A stretch of DNA of 64,000 nucleotides from Bradyrhizobium sp. CSS354. GTDB taxonomy: Bacteria; Pseudomonadota; Alphaproteobacteria; Rhizobiales; Xanthobacteraceae. The notes beneath the pieces are model-generated. The model was not told where the DNA came from. It saw nothing but the letters and a program-made list of their open reading frames with translations, and made no database searches. The position numbers and the translations under genes are program-made. The stretch is taken from positions 558,001-622,000 of the forward strand of contig NZ_JAACFU010000004.1 in assembly GCF_029051725.1 (NCBI RefSeq), given 5' to 3'. Positions 43,943 through 53,759 of this stretch are shown here, piece after piece; the first letter of the stretch is position 1; each line of letters starts with the position of its first letter.

Positions 43943-44779
43943 TCAAGTACTGGCGACCGCTCGCGGGAGCGAGGCAGAAGCATCCTCGACGGGCGCCACT
44001 ATGGGCGCTTCATCAGCAGCTTTGGGGGTAGCCTTCTTCCGAGTAGCGGCCCGTTGGAGGCGCTTGATGTTTTGGAGCGCCGCCTTCGCCTCATCACTAT
44101 CCACCAGGTCGCGCTTGATGACCTCCTCGCGTAGCAATGACTTGAGATAGTCCACTTCCACTTTTACTCCAGAGCTCATCCGACGTATTTCGCGGCGCAG
44201 GACCTCCAGGATAAAGTCGGTCTGCAAGACTGCTGCGACGGTGAACTTGTTGGTGACCTGCTTGTGCAGCAGAAACTCGGCCATCGTGCTCTTTGAAAAG
44301 CCTTCGCGGCTCAAGTTTCCAAAGCACTCCAGCGCTTCCGGGCTCTTGGCGCTTTCCCCAATGGCGTCCAGTTCGCAAACAAGGATCTTCTCGATCGGCT
44401 GGCCAAAATGAACTTTATAAATTCGCCAGTGGGCGCCGTTCGTGAGCACCACCCACTCGATACCCTCATTCGCAGCGTAATCGATGGCTTGCTTGACATG
44501 GGCATCCTTGAGATCGATCCCGATAGCTTTGACTTCGATGATGAACCTGATGTCGTCGTCAATCTTCACAGCAAGATCAACGTAGGTGCCGCGGATCGCA
44601 TACTGACTAGTGATATGCAGATATTTGTCATAGCCGCAGATATCAGTAAGCATATCGTTGATAACGGTGACCGTGTCGGCTTCGCTGACATCGCGCTTCA
44701 GCAACCCCGCTAGTACGCTCTGGTACTTCTTGAGCTGAGTGGTGATCCGCGTAGCGACCTTAGTTGAGATTTTAGCCAT
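43943..44779 (-). CDS. HsdR N-terminal-type nuclease-fold protein
   Basis: Protein of 278 residues. It is like the free-standing N-terminal domain of type I restriction subunits: ITSQYAIRGTYVDLAVK with Asp68, IIEVKAIG with Glu82-x-Lys84, then KQAIDYAANEGIEWVVLTNG. These are the PD-(D/E)xK residues. The C-terminal part is helical (FILEVLRREIRRM) with a Lys/Ala tail. ATG 44779 (MAKISTK) was chosen; the frame is open for 18 more codons without a better site. No helicase or HsdM/HsdS gene is nearby, so it is not a normal type I system. First gene of the pair with the kinase. Confidence 0.8.
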   Translation of the reverse strand: MAKISTKVATRITTQLKKYQSVLAGLLKRDVSEADTVTVINDMLTDICGYDKYLHITSQYAIRGTYVDLAVKIDDDIRFIIEVKAIGIDLKDAHVKQAIDYAANEGIEWVVLTNGAHWRIYKVHFGQPIEKILVCELDAIGESAKSPEALECFGNLSREGFSKSTMAEFLLHKQVTNKFTVAAVLQTDFILEVLRREIRRMSSGVKVEVDYLKSLLREEVIKRDLVDSDEAKAALQNIKRLQRAATRKKATPKAADEAPIVAPVEDASASLPRAVAST

Positions 44780-45032
44780 GATTCGCCCCCGAAAATTATG
44801 GGCGCGAGCATCATGCAACCTTCCGGCGAGCACAACCCCCTATTTAGTTAGATTGGGCCGGGTCCAGTCATCTGAACCCGTCGAAGCTCCTATTTTGTTG
44901 CGCCCTTGCTAGTGAAGCCGCGATGGAGCCCATGATCCTGGTAGCTGAGCGCGGTGGTCCCACAATGCTTGCGCGGATTGGCATCATGCGCGCCTTGAAC
45001 CGTGGGAAGCCGTGACAATCGAGGCACGCCAA
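44780..45032. other. Intergenic interval
   Basis: About 250 bases upstream of the nuclease/kinase pair. It should hold that pair's promoter, but I see no clear box. No gene seen. Confidence 0.3.
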
Positions 45033-45188
45033 ATGAAGGACATGCCCCCTGCCATGTTGCTGGCTATTTGCCCGCTGTTAGAAGCCTTCGATTCCAAATG
45101 CGAGAAGGTCATCGTTGACATTGTCTCGGCGACTAACGAGGATAGTGGGATTCAATCAAAGCGGGAGGATTTCAATGTCTTCTGCTGA
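45033..45188 (+). CDS. Small hypothetical ORF (51 aa)
   Basis: MKDMPPAMLLAICPLLEAFD, then CEKVIVDIVSATNEDSG. Its end overlaps the start of the next gene by 14 bases, which would allow translational coupling. No family recognised; weak support. Confidence 0.3.
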   Translation: MKDMPPAMLLAICPLLEAFDSKCEKVIVDIVSATNEDSGIQSKREDFNVFC

Positions 45189-45564
45189 CGAGAGCGGACG
45201 AAATAACCCGCTGAGAAAACCCCGCGACGCTACGGTCAACCTTTCTGCGCCTTGGGGCTTATGCACAGCTCGGATCATTGGCGACGCTGCTGACGCCGCT
45301 GACGAGGAAGTATTTATAGTACAGCGGTCGGCACTGCATGCTCTATACATTAGCGAAACGGAACAAACTAAGCGTCTGAGCCTTAGTCTCGCCGCAGGTC
45401 TGTTGGCCTTGGCTTGCATTCTCCCGATTTTCGCACCACCAGGCCGCGAAGTGATTTCCTATTGGCTATCAATCAGTCTGTTTGTCTTCTCCGCAGGGTC
45501 AATAGGGTTCACCAACATCCTCTACAGGACGAAAGAAAGCGAGCTGAACCTTTCCGGGCAGTAA
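45175..45564 (+). CDS. Small membrane protein, two helices, hypothetical
   Basis: Protein of 129 residues. GGGAGGATTTCA before ATG 45175 is a strong ribosome site and fixes the start. The first 60 residues are polar (MSSADESGRNNPLRKPRDAT); two membrane helices follow (LSLSLAAGLLALACILPIFA and YWLSISLFVFSAGSIGFTNI), then a short polar end. No family recognised. The soluble N-terminus is presumably cytosolic. Confidence 0.6.
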   Translation: MSSADESGRNNPLRKPRDATVNLSAPWGLCTARIIGDAADAADEEVFIVQRSALHALYISETEQTKRLSLSLAAGLLALACILPIFAPPGREVISYWLSISLFVFSAGSIGFTNILYRTKESELNLSGQ

Positions 45565-45606
45565 GGCCCGCCAGCGTAAGCCGGCGGCCCGTGTCGATCA
45601 CGTCTA

Positions 45607-45900
45607 TCAGGCGGCGAAGCGCTGCCGTAGCTCGTCTGCTTCTTTGCCGCCCATAAATTCGAGGAGCAGATGACGTGCCATCATTGTATCCCAGTCAGCA
45701 TCCTTGTCGGCGTCTTGCCAATCCGGACTCATGCAACACGCAACGAGCACTTCAAATTTCGCTCGTCTGCCGTCTGCTGTGCGCGCCCTGATCGGCCACA
45801 TCTCCTTCACCAGCCCTTCAATTTCGTCATGGTAGGGCTCGGTGAGCTTAACCAGATGCGTGCTCTTTGCTTTCCGCCGTCTGGGTGACCGTGTCCCCAC
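45607..45900 (-). CDS. Hypothetical protein (97 aa)
   Basis: Basic start (MGTRSPRRRKAKSTHLVKLT) followed by an acidic helical part (PYHDEIEGLVKEMW) and WQDADKDADWDTMMARHLLL. Start is GTG; no strong ribosome site. It is convergent with the small membrane protein gene. Composition supports a real protein but no family is recognised. Confidence 0.45.
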   Translation of the reverse strand: MGTRSPRRRKAKSTHLVKLTEPYHDEIEGLVKEMWPIRARTADGRRAKFEVLVACCMSPDWQDADKDADWDTMMARHLLLEFMGGKEADELRQRFAA

Positions 45901-46255
45901 GCATCATCCAAATTCCGCTATCGGGCGGCGACCGCAAGGCCATTCGGGAGGCCGCGAAGGTCCAGATTATGAGACCCCTTTACGGTTCTCGCTGGCGACG
46001 AAGTCTGTTGACTTGCGCTTCCGCTTTTCAACACCCACGAACTGCAGTAGCTCGCGGGCTACTCGAGCCACCAGGTATCGATAGTTTGCGAGGTACTTAC
46101 GGTGACGCTTTGATGGCCGCATGCGCGCTCGCCGTCGATACACAAAATGGGCCGGCCATTTTCCGCCCCGCTCTCCTGCTGAATGGCTGGCTGACGGCCA
46201 TGTGACCTGCAGCATCCAGTGTCTGCCTGCCTTCCACGCTCTGGTCCGCGAGCAA

Positions 46256-46399
46256 TCTTCCCGCCGAACCTGGCCTTCCATTTGTAGATGCTGGCATCGC
46301 TGACACCATGCTTCCGGCAGAGATCGGCGACCGGACCCCCGCTTCGTGCTCCTTCAAAATCCCGATGATCTGTTCTTCCGTAAACCGCTTGCGCTTCAT
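46256..46399 (-). pseudogene. IS3-family transposase OrfA remnant
   Basis: MKRKRFTEEQIIGILKEHEA, then in a shifted frame VADLCRKHGVSDASIYKWKA, is the HTH domain of an IS3-group OrfA. A frameshift lies near GVRS. The DNA-binding part ends at about 46,256 and no OrfB is present nearby. Confidence 0.75.
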
Positions 46400-46536
46400 G
46401 CTCTGGTCCTCGGCTTGGGCCAGAACGAACTTCAAACTGGATTAAGCTCAAGGGGCAAGGTCACTGGTGGCGTCCCGAATTGGCTTTGGGAAAATACGTC
46501 GGTGGTAGCGGATTATCGTTCCCGATAGCAGCTCAC

Positions 46537-47655
46537 CTACTCACCGCAACTGCTTGATACGTCCGCTGATGGGCCTACGCGGCCGTCCGGGCGTTGCCCG
46601 GCCATTTCCGAAGTTTGCTGGTAAACCGGACCTGACCGCTCGCGGCCGAAACAGGCACTGTTGACCCAAACCAGACATTGACTGTCACACCTTGAGGCAA
46701 AATCTAAATTTCGAGTAAGTCCCCGGCCCGCTATGATTTCGCCGGAGAAAGCTTTGCGGGCTTCGTCCACAAACACCTGATCAGGAACAGCGCCATCTCC
46801 TGGAACGAAATGACTTAGCACTAGCGTGTTGACCCCCGCGGCTTGAGCCACTTCGCCCGCCTGTTCGACCGTAAGTGCATGGCTTGAAATACTTTTGAAA
46901 AGGTTGTCGGCGGTCTCCTTATCGAACCTGCCTACTTTCACGCCTGCGGCGAGCACCTGACGCGTTCCCGGAAGATATTGCGCCTCGCACACGAATACGT
47001 CCGCGCCTTTCGCAAGATCAATGAGAGCGTCGGTCTTTCGGGTATCACCAGAGAAAACGACAGAGCGATCTACAGTGTTAAAGCGATACGATAGCGCCAC
47101 CGGAAGCGGTGGATGGTCAGCCAAGACACAAACTGACCTTCACATTCTCGTCCTGCATCACAATTCCGGCAAGCTCTATCTCATGCGGAACAACCATTGG
47201 CCTAGGATCGGGTTTGCCTTCATCGCGAATTCGAATGTCGATGTCGAAAGCATTCAACTCAAAGAACTTCTTTCATTTCCGCCAATGGTGGCGGGGCATA
47301 AGAGTCCACTGGCTTCCTCAAGCTCAAATACCAGGCAAAATAAAACAGGTTTCCGTAGTCTAGGTTGTGGTCCGAATGCTGATGGGTAATGAAAATGCTT
47401 TTTAACGCGTTGAGCCTAAGACCAGCTTGCACGATCTGCCGGGCAACGCCGTTGCCACATAACGTAAAGGGAGCCCCCGGCAACAATGGCATTTGAAGGT
47501 GCAGCTCGCCCAACCTGCAAGGGCGGACCGCCAGTCGTGCCCAACAACACAAGTTTCGTGCGGGCAGATTGCCCCGCGGCGAGGCTGGGTGCCAGCGCCG
47601 GTGCGAGAACTGCTCCTGCGGAAATCTTTAGCGTCTCTCGTCTGTTCAACGTCAC
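46537..47655 (-). pseudogene. Tat-exported metallo-beta-lactamase-fold protein, frameshifted
   Basis: Start MTLNRRETLKISAGAVLAPA is a twin-arginine signal, followed by RTKLVLLGTTGGPPL. The reading frame then shifts near 47,470 (IFITHQHSDHNLDYGNLFY, the HxHxDH zinc motif), again near 47,285 (FELNAFDIDIRIRDEGKPDP) and again near 47,118 (VALSYRFNTVDRSVVFSGDT to VLSHFVPGD). Joined, it would be one MBL-fold hydrolase of the RNase Z/arylsulfatase-like group. At least three shifts make it a pseudogene. The open stretch past about 46,700 is probably not original. Confidence 0.7.
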
Positions 47656-48759
47656 AGATCGCCCTCCACCTAAGCGGCAGAATGCTACTGCTGATGGCAG
47701 GACGGTCTACTTCGCTGTTCCGGTTCGAGCCTGCTTCCCGCGAGAATGCACCCGACAGTCGTTGTCCTCCGCGTGCCAGGTTCCAGGACACGGCTGCTGC
47801 TTTGGCGGTTTTCAAAACCCAGCGTGCGAGGTCAGCCCGGATAGAATGGCGTGTCGCGACCCGGCATCATGTTCGAGATACGATTTGAGCGACGCAAAGA
47901 AGTAATGGGCGGAGGCATCGAGCAGCAGGCACAGCGCGCTGTTGATGAGTGCAACCTGAAGCGGGAGAACGTTGATACGCGCTTGGGGCGGCTGGGCGAC
48001 GGCAGCAAGAACGTGATCCCGTTCGACCACCGAAGTTCGGTGAACTTACCGTTCGGGGATTAAGAAACTCGTCACCGCGCTCAAGATCAACCCGAAGAGT
48101 TATAGAGATCCGGGTCGCCATCCGTGACTTGATTGATTATGGCGCATCCGGGTCGTAAGCGGATGCACCCCTTTAGAGACGACCCTAATGCGACTTTTGC
48201 CGTGCACCGCATTAGCCTTAGTCGCATCCGGATCAACGGCTCGCTGGCGCCATAGACGTCGGAAGCCTTGGCAAGCGTCAGCCCAGCGCCGCGATGTGCA
48301 TGGCGGCCTCATCGGAAACAAGAACGGAAAAACAGGCCTGGGGAGTGTCTCGAAGGACTCCGTGCACTGCTGTTCGACCCATCAAGATCGCCATGGCGTC
48401 AGGCTGTCCGGTAGCCCAAGCCTGGGGAACTGCTGCCGCTCCTCTCAACGCATCCGCACGCGCACGAGGCTCGCCAGCCTCACACGCAGCGCCCCGGCGC
48501 GTCACCACGCGGCACCATTCAAAGGCCCACTGGAGACCCTTTTTTGCTGCCTGAAATCCCCGACTCGTCTCGCGCTTCTCGGCGCCACGGCAGCGTGCGT
48601 CCGTTGCAACGCAGGAAAAATGTCGGCTCAATTGAGCGCTTGTGCCAAGATAGTGCGAGATATCCCAGGTAGAGGCGATTCTCCCGGGAGAGCGCGGCAA
48701 GCGCGGCCACGGCATTCACTTTTTCCATATTTCGACGATTATTGAATTTGCCGCCGATG
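47656..48759. other. Long interval without a recognisable gene
   Basis: About 1.1 kb. Several open frames exist on both strands but none shows family character or a ribosome site. A repeated 'CGCATCCGG' word occurs around 48,140-48,235. It is probably decayed DNA between insertion-sequence relics. Confidence 0.4.
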
Positions 48760-48912
48760 CCACCCGGCACGATCATGTGGATGTGGGGATGGTGGGTCAT
48801 CGCCGAACCTGACGTATGCTGCACTGCAGTGACGCGGATACGTGTGCCGAGACGTCCGGGATTTGCGGCAATGATCGTCATCGCCTCGGAAGCCGCGTGG
48901 AACAGCAGGCCA
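48760..48912 (-). pseudogene. IS91-family transposase fragment
   Basis: YGLLFHAASEAMTIIAANPG, then SGSAMTHHPHIHMIVPGG, is the HHxHxI-type catalytic region of an IS91 Y2 transposase. Both ends are missing. It directly abuts the 3' end of the large DUF5695-like gene. Confidence 0.75.
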
Positions 48913-48933
48913 TAAGTACCGATCACGGCAACA

Positions 48934-51651
48934 CTAGCGCGGTAACCGCGCCGCAGGCAAGCGGACGACGATCTGGCTGTCCCTGATGTCGACGACTTCC
49001 TTGCGCTTCCTCCCGTCATCGCACCGCAATTCGAACGTCACTCCCGATGCAGACGGAGCAAAGGGTTCAGGCGTAAGGCTGATCCATCCCTCCCCCAAAT
49101 TCAGAATGATCGGTCCATCCGCCCGGAATCGGGCGTCAAGCAGCACCAGGTCCAATCGGAGAGACTGGAGCCGCACGTTGAGCCGTCGCCGCACGCCATC
49201 ACGTGGCCAGATACGCAGGGTGTGAGCGAACGTCTCCACGATGCCACCGTGACAAACCTGCCCAAAGATGGGATCGTCGGCAACGATCGTCGCAGCAGCG
49301 CGGACGGCCCCACAAAATCCCAGGTCGATCTCGCACGAGTAATACCACGTTCCACGGTGATGGGGCTGACCGAGCCACGTGGTCCCGCTCGGCGCCGGCT
49401 CGAAGCCGCCACCAGCCGCGCCGTCATTCTCCTCGCCCGGATACCAATAACCATGACCGGCCGACGCAGGGCCGCTGTTGAGCAAGGCCCACGCGCTGAG
49501 TTGTGACGCATAGCCCAGACGAAGGAGCGGATGCGGGTCGTCTGCATCGTTCAGCGCATAATCAAGCAGCGCCCAGCCGCCCATCTGCGCCATGTAGGTC
49601 AGCGTATAGGCGTCGCCCGCAGTGCAGCGATAATCGCTGCCCAGGTAGTAATAAGCAGGTTCCAGCCAGCCACGGCAGAACAGGTTTGCAGCGATCTGAC
49701 GCTCCGCGAAGGCAAGGGCTGCCGCTTTCGAAATCCCCATGGTGACAGGGTCGTCAAGGGCCGAGCGCGCCAGTGCCTGCGTTGATTCGAAGCCTGTGGA
49801 ATCGAACGGATATTCCGACCCGAACAGGTCCGCCTTCGGATTGACGAAGGCTCGCACCTTACGCGCCCAGTGCGCCTCCAGCGTCGCCGCCTCGCGCATC
49901 AAGCCCGCCGTCGTGAGCGCCGAAAGAAGTTCGGGGATCACACATTCGTTGTAGAAGCCGGTGCGGTAGGCAGACCACATCACCACGCGCATCGGCACCG
50001 TGAACATGGCTAGCGCGGTACCGTAGGCGCGTACCAAATAATCTCGTGCGCTCTGGCGGGTGGGGATCGCGGGATGGTCACGCGCGATGCGGTGCATGGC
50101 CAAATACATCGCGAAGATGTGCGGATAGTCATAAGGCCGCCAGATGTGCAGGCGGCCCTTTGGGCCGGGATCGCTGCTTTCCCGGTTCTGCTTCCAATCG
50201 GGTATGCCGTAGAGGCCGTAGGCGTATGCCTCCTGTGTGGTACGTTGCAGCCCGCCCCAGACGAACGCATCGATATACCGGTCCAGCGCCGCCACTTCCG
50301 CCGCATCAGGATGCTCGGCATTCTTGGTCGCAAGGTAAGCGGGCTTGCTCAGCCCGGGATCGTCGCACGTCACCTCGTAGATGCGCCCGCCCTTGATCCG
50401 GTCGTAATTGTCCGGGCCAAGCAGAACCTGCGTCTCCATGTTCCACTCGCCGAACAAACCGTCGTACCATTTGGACGAGTCACGATGCTGCCGCTTCACG
50501 ATGAAGGCTGCGCGCTTCTTCATCATCGTCTCGACAGGTTCGGTAGCGAAGAATTCAAGAAAGGTCTGGCGCGCACCCGGCTGGTGCAGGGTCAGTCGGT
50601 TCTCGCCCAATCGCGAAAACCGGACCCGCCATAGTCGCCTGCCGGCCCGATCCGGCAATCGTTGCGCCACCGTGTCGCGGGTAAATTCCGCTTCGATTCG
50701 CTCCACCGGAATGGAGGACGCGAGCGCGATGTCGACATGCAGGTCGTTGGGAACCGTCATGCCCGGCATTACCTCCACATCCACCAGACCGGCGTCCGCG
50801 ATAGCCCTGCGCGCCGCCTCATAATCAGCAACCCACTGGAAGCGGAGACGGTAACGCCGTTCCTCGGCCGGCGACAGAGACAGGGAATGGGTCGGCTGTC
50901 GCCAGCGAGTCCCGCCCGCCACTGCCTCGCCGGCGGCCGCCCCGCCCAAGATGTAGGCGCACCACGTCCCTCTGGCTTCGGCCGAATCCTTGTGGACATT
51001 CCAATATTCCAGTGACGTGTCCGCTTCCGGTAAGAGCATGAGGAAGGGACCGGTGCTGTTGCCGCGAATCCAGAAGATGTGCGATCCATGCCCCGAGACG
51101 AAGCTGTGCTTCAAAACAGCCACCGACACCGGTTGCCCTGCCGGAAATTCGGTGTTCATCGGCATGGGCAAATAGAGGTCGCCAACCTCCACGCTCGCCA
51201 TGCCGTCGTTCCGCAGCATGATCTCCCAGGTCAATCCGGCCTCGTCGACTGCGAGCCGGGTCGTGAGAAGGACGCCGGCATCGCGGGCTGCTAGTTCAAG
51301 AGCCGCGCTATGCATCGGCTTCGTTGCATCAACGCCAGTTCGAAGCGTATGCCACTCGGATCCGGCACGCCGAACTCTAGCGTGAGCCGTCCCCAGCACG
51401 GCTCCAGGCAGGACATAATCCGTGTCATACGTATCGTTACGATAACGCAACGAGGTAATGCCATCTTGTGTGCACCCAACGACGAAGGATGAGTCGGCCG
51501 CCTTCAACACCATGGTAACCTTGCGCTGCGGCCGATTGGGTGTAGGCAGCGTAACGCCCCCGAACAACGTGCTACCCAAGAAGCTACTGCCCAACAGCAT
51601 CGTACGACGCGTATACATCCAGGCTTTAGACATGCCTTTGCTCTTCGTCAT
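48934..51651 (-). CDS. Large Tat-exported protein, probably DUF5695-like carbohydrate-active enzyme
   Basis: Protein of about 905 residues. A twin-arginine signal (YTRRTMLLGSSFLGSTLFGG) follows the start. The N-terminal third is beta-rich, the middle and end are helical with aromatic-rich motifs such as WYDGLFGEWNMETQVLLGPD, FDSTGFESTQALARSAL and GHGYWYPGEENDGAAGG, as in (alpha/alpha)6-barrel glycosidases. I associate it with DUF5695 from memory; catalytic residues are not assigned. Start 51651 was chosen (51633 possible). It lies between an IS91 fragment and an integrase fragment, so it was probably brought in by mobile DNA. It is complete and may be functional. Confidence 0.7.
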   Translation of the reverse strand: MTKSKGMSKAWMYTRRTMLLGSSFLGSTLFGGVTLPTPNRPQRKVTMVLKAADSSFVVGCTQDGITSLRYRNDTYDTDYVLPGAVLGTAHARVRRAGSEWHTLRTGVDATKPMHSAALELAARDAGVLLTTRLAVDEAGLTWEIMLRNDGMASVEVGDLYLPMPMNTEFPAGQPVSVAVLKHSFVSGHGSHIFWIRGNSTGPFLMLLPEADTSLEYWNVHKDSAEARGTWCAYILGGAAAGEAVAGGTRWRQPTHSLSLSPAEERRYRLRFQWVADYEAARRAIADAGLVDVEVMPGMTVPNDLHVDIALASSIPVERIEAEFTRDTVAQRLPDRAGRRLWRVRFSRLGENRLTLHQPGARQTFLEFFATEPVETMMKKRAAFIVKRQHRDSSKWYDGLFGEWNMETQVLLGPDNYDRIKGGRIYEVTCDDPGLSKPAYLATKNAEHPDAAEVAALDRYIDAFVWGGLQRTTQEAYAYGLYGIPDWKQNRESSDPGPKGRLHIWRPYDYPHIFAMYLAMHRIARDHPAIPTRQSARDYLVRAYGTALAMFTVPMRVVMWSAYRTGFYNECVIPELLSALTTAGLMREAATLEAHWARKVRAFVNPKADLFGSEYPFDSTGFESTQALARSALDDPVTMGISKAAALAFAERQIAANLFCRGWLEPAYYYLGSDYRCTAGDAYTLTYMAQMGGWALLDYALNDADDPHPLLRLGYASQLSAWALLNSGPASAGHGYWYPGEENDGAAGGGFEPAPSGTTWLGQPHHRGTWYYSCEIDLGFCGAVRAAATIVADDPIFGQVCHGGIVETFAHTLRIWPRDGVRRRLNVRLQSLRLDLVLLDARFRADGPIILNLGEGWISLTPEPFAPSASGVTFELRCDDGRKRKEVVDIRDSQIVVRLPAARLPR

Positions 51652-51732
51652 CAACCGTATCCGGTATTGCCACATGCGGATGATCAAGGCGTGCCGTTTC
51701 CCGCCGTAAACGTCAACACGACAAAAGCGACA

Positions 51733-51958
51733 TACGTTCTCAAAGTACCGAGTGTTCGGTCGGCAGCGCTTCGTCACCATCGGTCCTCACGGCGCCCCCT
51801 GGACACCAGAGCTTGCACGCAAGGAAGCCAAGCGGCTTTTGGGCCTGGTTGCCAATGGCAAAGACTCGGTCGACGAGAAAGCCAAGGCGCGCCTACAGGC
51901 GGCCGACCCACTCCGGCAATCGCGGATCAATATCTCCGGAGCTCCAAAAAACGGCTGA
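51733..51958 (+). pseudogene. Tyrosine integrase, N-terminal arm-domain remnant
   Basis: FSKYRVFGRQRFVTIGPHGA, then PWTPELARKEAKRLLGLVAN and KAKARLQAADP, is the DUF4102-like arm-binding domain of a phage/island integrase. The catalytic domain is absent. It marks an island junction beside the large Tat-exported gene. Confidence 0.7.
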
Positions 51959-52340
51959 AGCCCCGACCAATTCGGAAATAGAACGCTACTTGTTGGCCAG
52001 TCGGAGACCCTGCATCCGTGTCAGTTTTCCAGATCACTCGCCGCCATCTCTCGGCTCGTATCGCTGATCTCGCATCAGCTAATGGAGCGATCTCAGCAGC
52101 CCGCTGCCCGTACAGCCCCATCCTCAATGCTCAAGTGGGCAATGCGGGAGAGCCTCGACATTGCTGCGAATCTGGTTCTCAGCGCTAATTAGCATGTGAC
52201 AGGTGAGGAAGCGATCCTGACCGTTCCAGATATAACATAGAGCCCATATCGCAAGCCGAATAACACTGTATTTGTAGCGCAACACCTCCCCGGCTATGTA
52301 GGCCCTTTTGCTCTGAGCTCCGATGATGTCTCTTGTCAGG
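51959..52340. other. Intergenic interval downstream of MATE gene
   Basis: About 380 bases with no convincing gene; probably more decayed integrase-region DNA. I see no clear terminator for the MATE/NRPS transcript. Confidence 0.35.
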
Positions 52341-53723
52341 TCAACCCGCGATCTCGATCGCTCTTGAAATAGGATGCTGGAGCGCTCGTCTGAGCTCAGC
52401 GAATTGGTGGAACATGACAAACAGCGCGATCATTCCGGCGCTCAGCTCAGCGATTGCTTGACTGGCCAACAGTCCGTTGAAACCCGATATGATGGGGAAT
52501 AACAGTACGGCTGGTATGAAGAGATAGCCCTGCCTTGCCAAGGACACAACCGCACTGAGGCGTGCTCTCCCGAACGACTGAAGCATCGTCGCCACAAAAC
52601 TCCCAACACCAAACAGTCCAAAAAACAGATGGAAGACGATGCAGGTCGAGACGGCAATTTCCGTGACTTTATCGCTATTGCTGAACAGCCTGACCAAAGG
52701 TCGCGCAAAAATCACAACGGCCACAGAATACGCGACGGCAAGAGCGACAGTCATGGCGAGCATGAACTTCGCAGCCTTCAATACACGAGCAAAGTCGCGT
52801 GCGCCCCAACTGAAACCCAGAACAGCTTGAGAGCCTATGCAGAAGCCGGTGATAGGTAGTGCACCCATCGTCAAGATTCGCACAGCTATTCCCACGGCGG
52901 CGATCGAATCGTCGCCGAACGGCGCAGCAGCTCCGTACAAGAGCATAACGGCAACAGCAGATAAGATACTGGTGATCGTCGACGGCGCCCCTATGAACGC
53001 TAGCTGGCTGATGCGATCTACTCGCAATGATATGTGAGATATCCTGACGACAACTGTTCCGCCAAGCTTCGTAAAATACGCGATATAGAGGCTAATAGCA
53101 GCGATCTGAGATACCAGCGTCGCGAGGGCTGCGCCTCGCACACCCAAGTCCAGCAAGAATATGAAGACGGGATCAAGCACCGCGTTCAGTATGAAGGCGG
53201 TCATCATCGTCCACATGCTGGATCGTGTGTTGCCTTCGGCTCTGACGATGAAGCCGTTGACAATGTTTAGAAGCATCAGGGTGTACCCGAACAAAAGCGT
53301 CGCCGCGTAGTCGAGCGCCACGGGCATGATGGTTGGACTTGCCCCGAGCGTTACGAAGATCCCTCGCAGGTTTAGAAGCAGAGCGACGGTCACTATGATA
53401 CCGATCGGGGTGGCGAGCGCGAGTGCAGTACTTGCGCCTCGACTCGCCTCCAGGTACTCACCGGCGCCAAGATGACGAGATATGAACGACGCTGCTCCAA
53501 CACCGATCCCCTGTCCGACTGCCGCGAGCAGGACCACGATCGGCAAGGTCATGCTGACAGCTGCGAGCGCCTGCGCGCCAAGTGCGCCAACAAAGATCGC
53601 GTTGACGACCTGCTGTAACGCGTGGATAGATAAGCCAACAACAGACGGAATGGCGAGCCGCAGGATAAGGCTCGAGAGATTGGGATCCGATAGATCGATG
53701 TGCTGCTTTTTCTTTGGCATCAC
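52341..53723 (-). CDS. MATE-family multidrug/metabolite exporter
   Basis: Inner-membrane protein of 460 residues with about 12 hydrophobic helices and the MATE beginning SLILRLAIPSVVGLSIHALQ. Further family marks are FVGALGAQALAAVSMTLPIV and GVGAASFISRHLGAGE. It exchanges Na+ or H+ for a bulky compound. The start lies 36 bases after the NRPS gene on the same strand, so the two are probably one operon and the exporter probably secretes the NRPS product. Length is normal and no frame damage is seen. Confidence 0.9.
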   Translation of the reverse strand: MMPKKKQHIDLSDPNLSSLILRLAIPSVVGLSIHALQQVVNAIFVGALGAQALAAVSMTLPIVVLLAAVGQGIGVGAASFISRHLGAGEYLEASRGASTALALATPIGIIVTVALLLNLRGIFVTLGASPTIMPVALDYAATLLFGYTLMLLNIVNGFIVRAEGNTRSSMWTMMTAFILNAVLDPVFIFLLDLGVRGAALATLVSQIAAISLYIAYFTKLGGTVVVRISHISLRVDRISQLAFIGAPSTITSILSAVAVMLLYGAAAPFGDDSIAAVGIAVRILTMGALPITGFCIGSQAVLGFSWGARDFARVLKAAKFMLAMTVALAVAYSVAVVIFARPLVRLFSNSDKVTEIAVSTCIVFHLFFGLFGVGSFVATMLQSFGRARLSAVVSLARQGYLFIPAVLLFPIISGFNGLLASQAIAELSAGMIALFVMFHQFAELRRALQHPISRAIEIAG

Positions 53724-53759
53724 ATTGCGATCGCTCTCGATGGCGAAATTGCATCCGGC

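Noticed and set aside
42403..44779. Type I restriction system
   Set aside because: Only an HsdR-N-type domain is present; no helicase part, HsdM or HsdS is in the window.
48139..48260. Short plus-strand ORF starting MAHPGRKRMHPF
   Set aside because: Thirty-eight codons, no ribosome site, and it lies in repeat-like decayed DNA.
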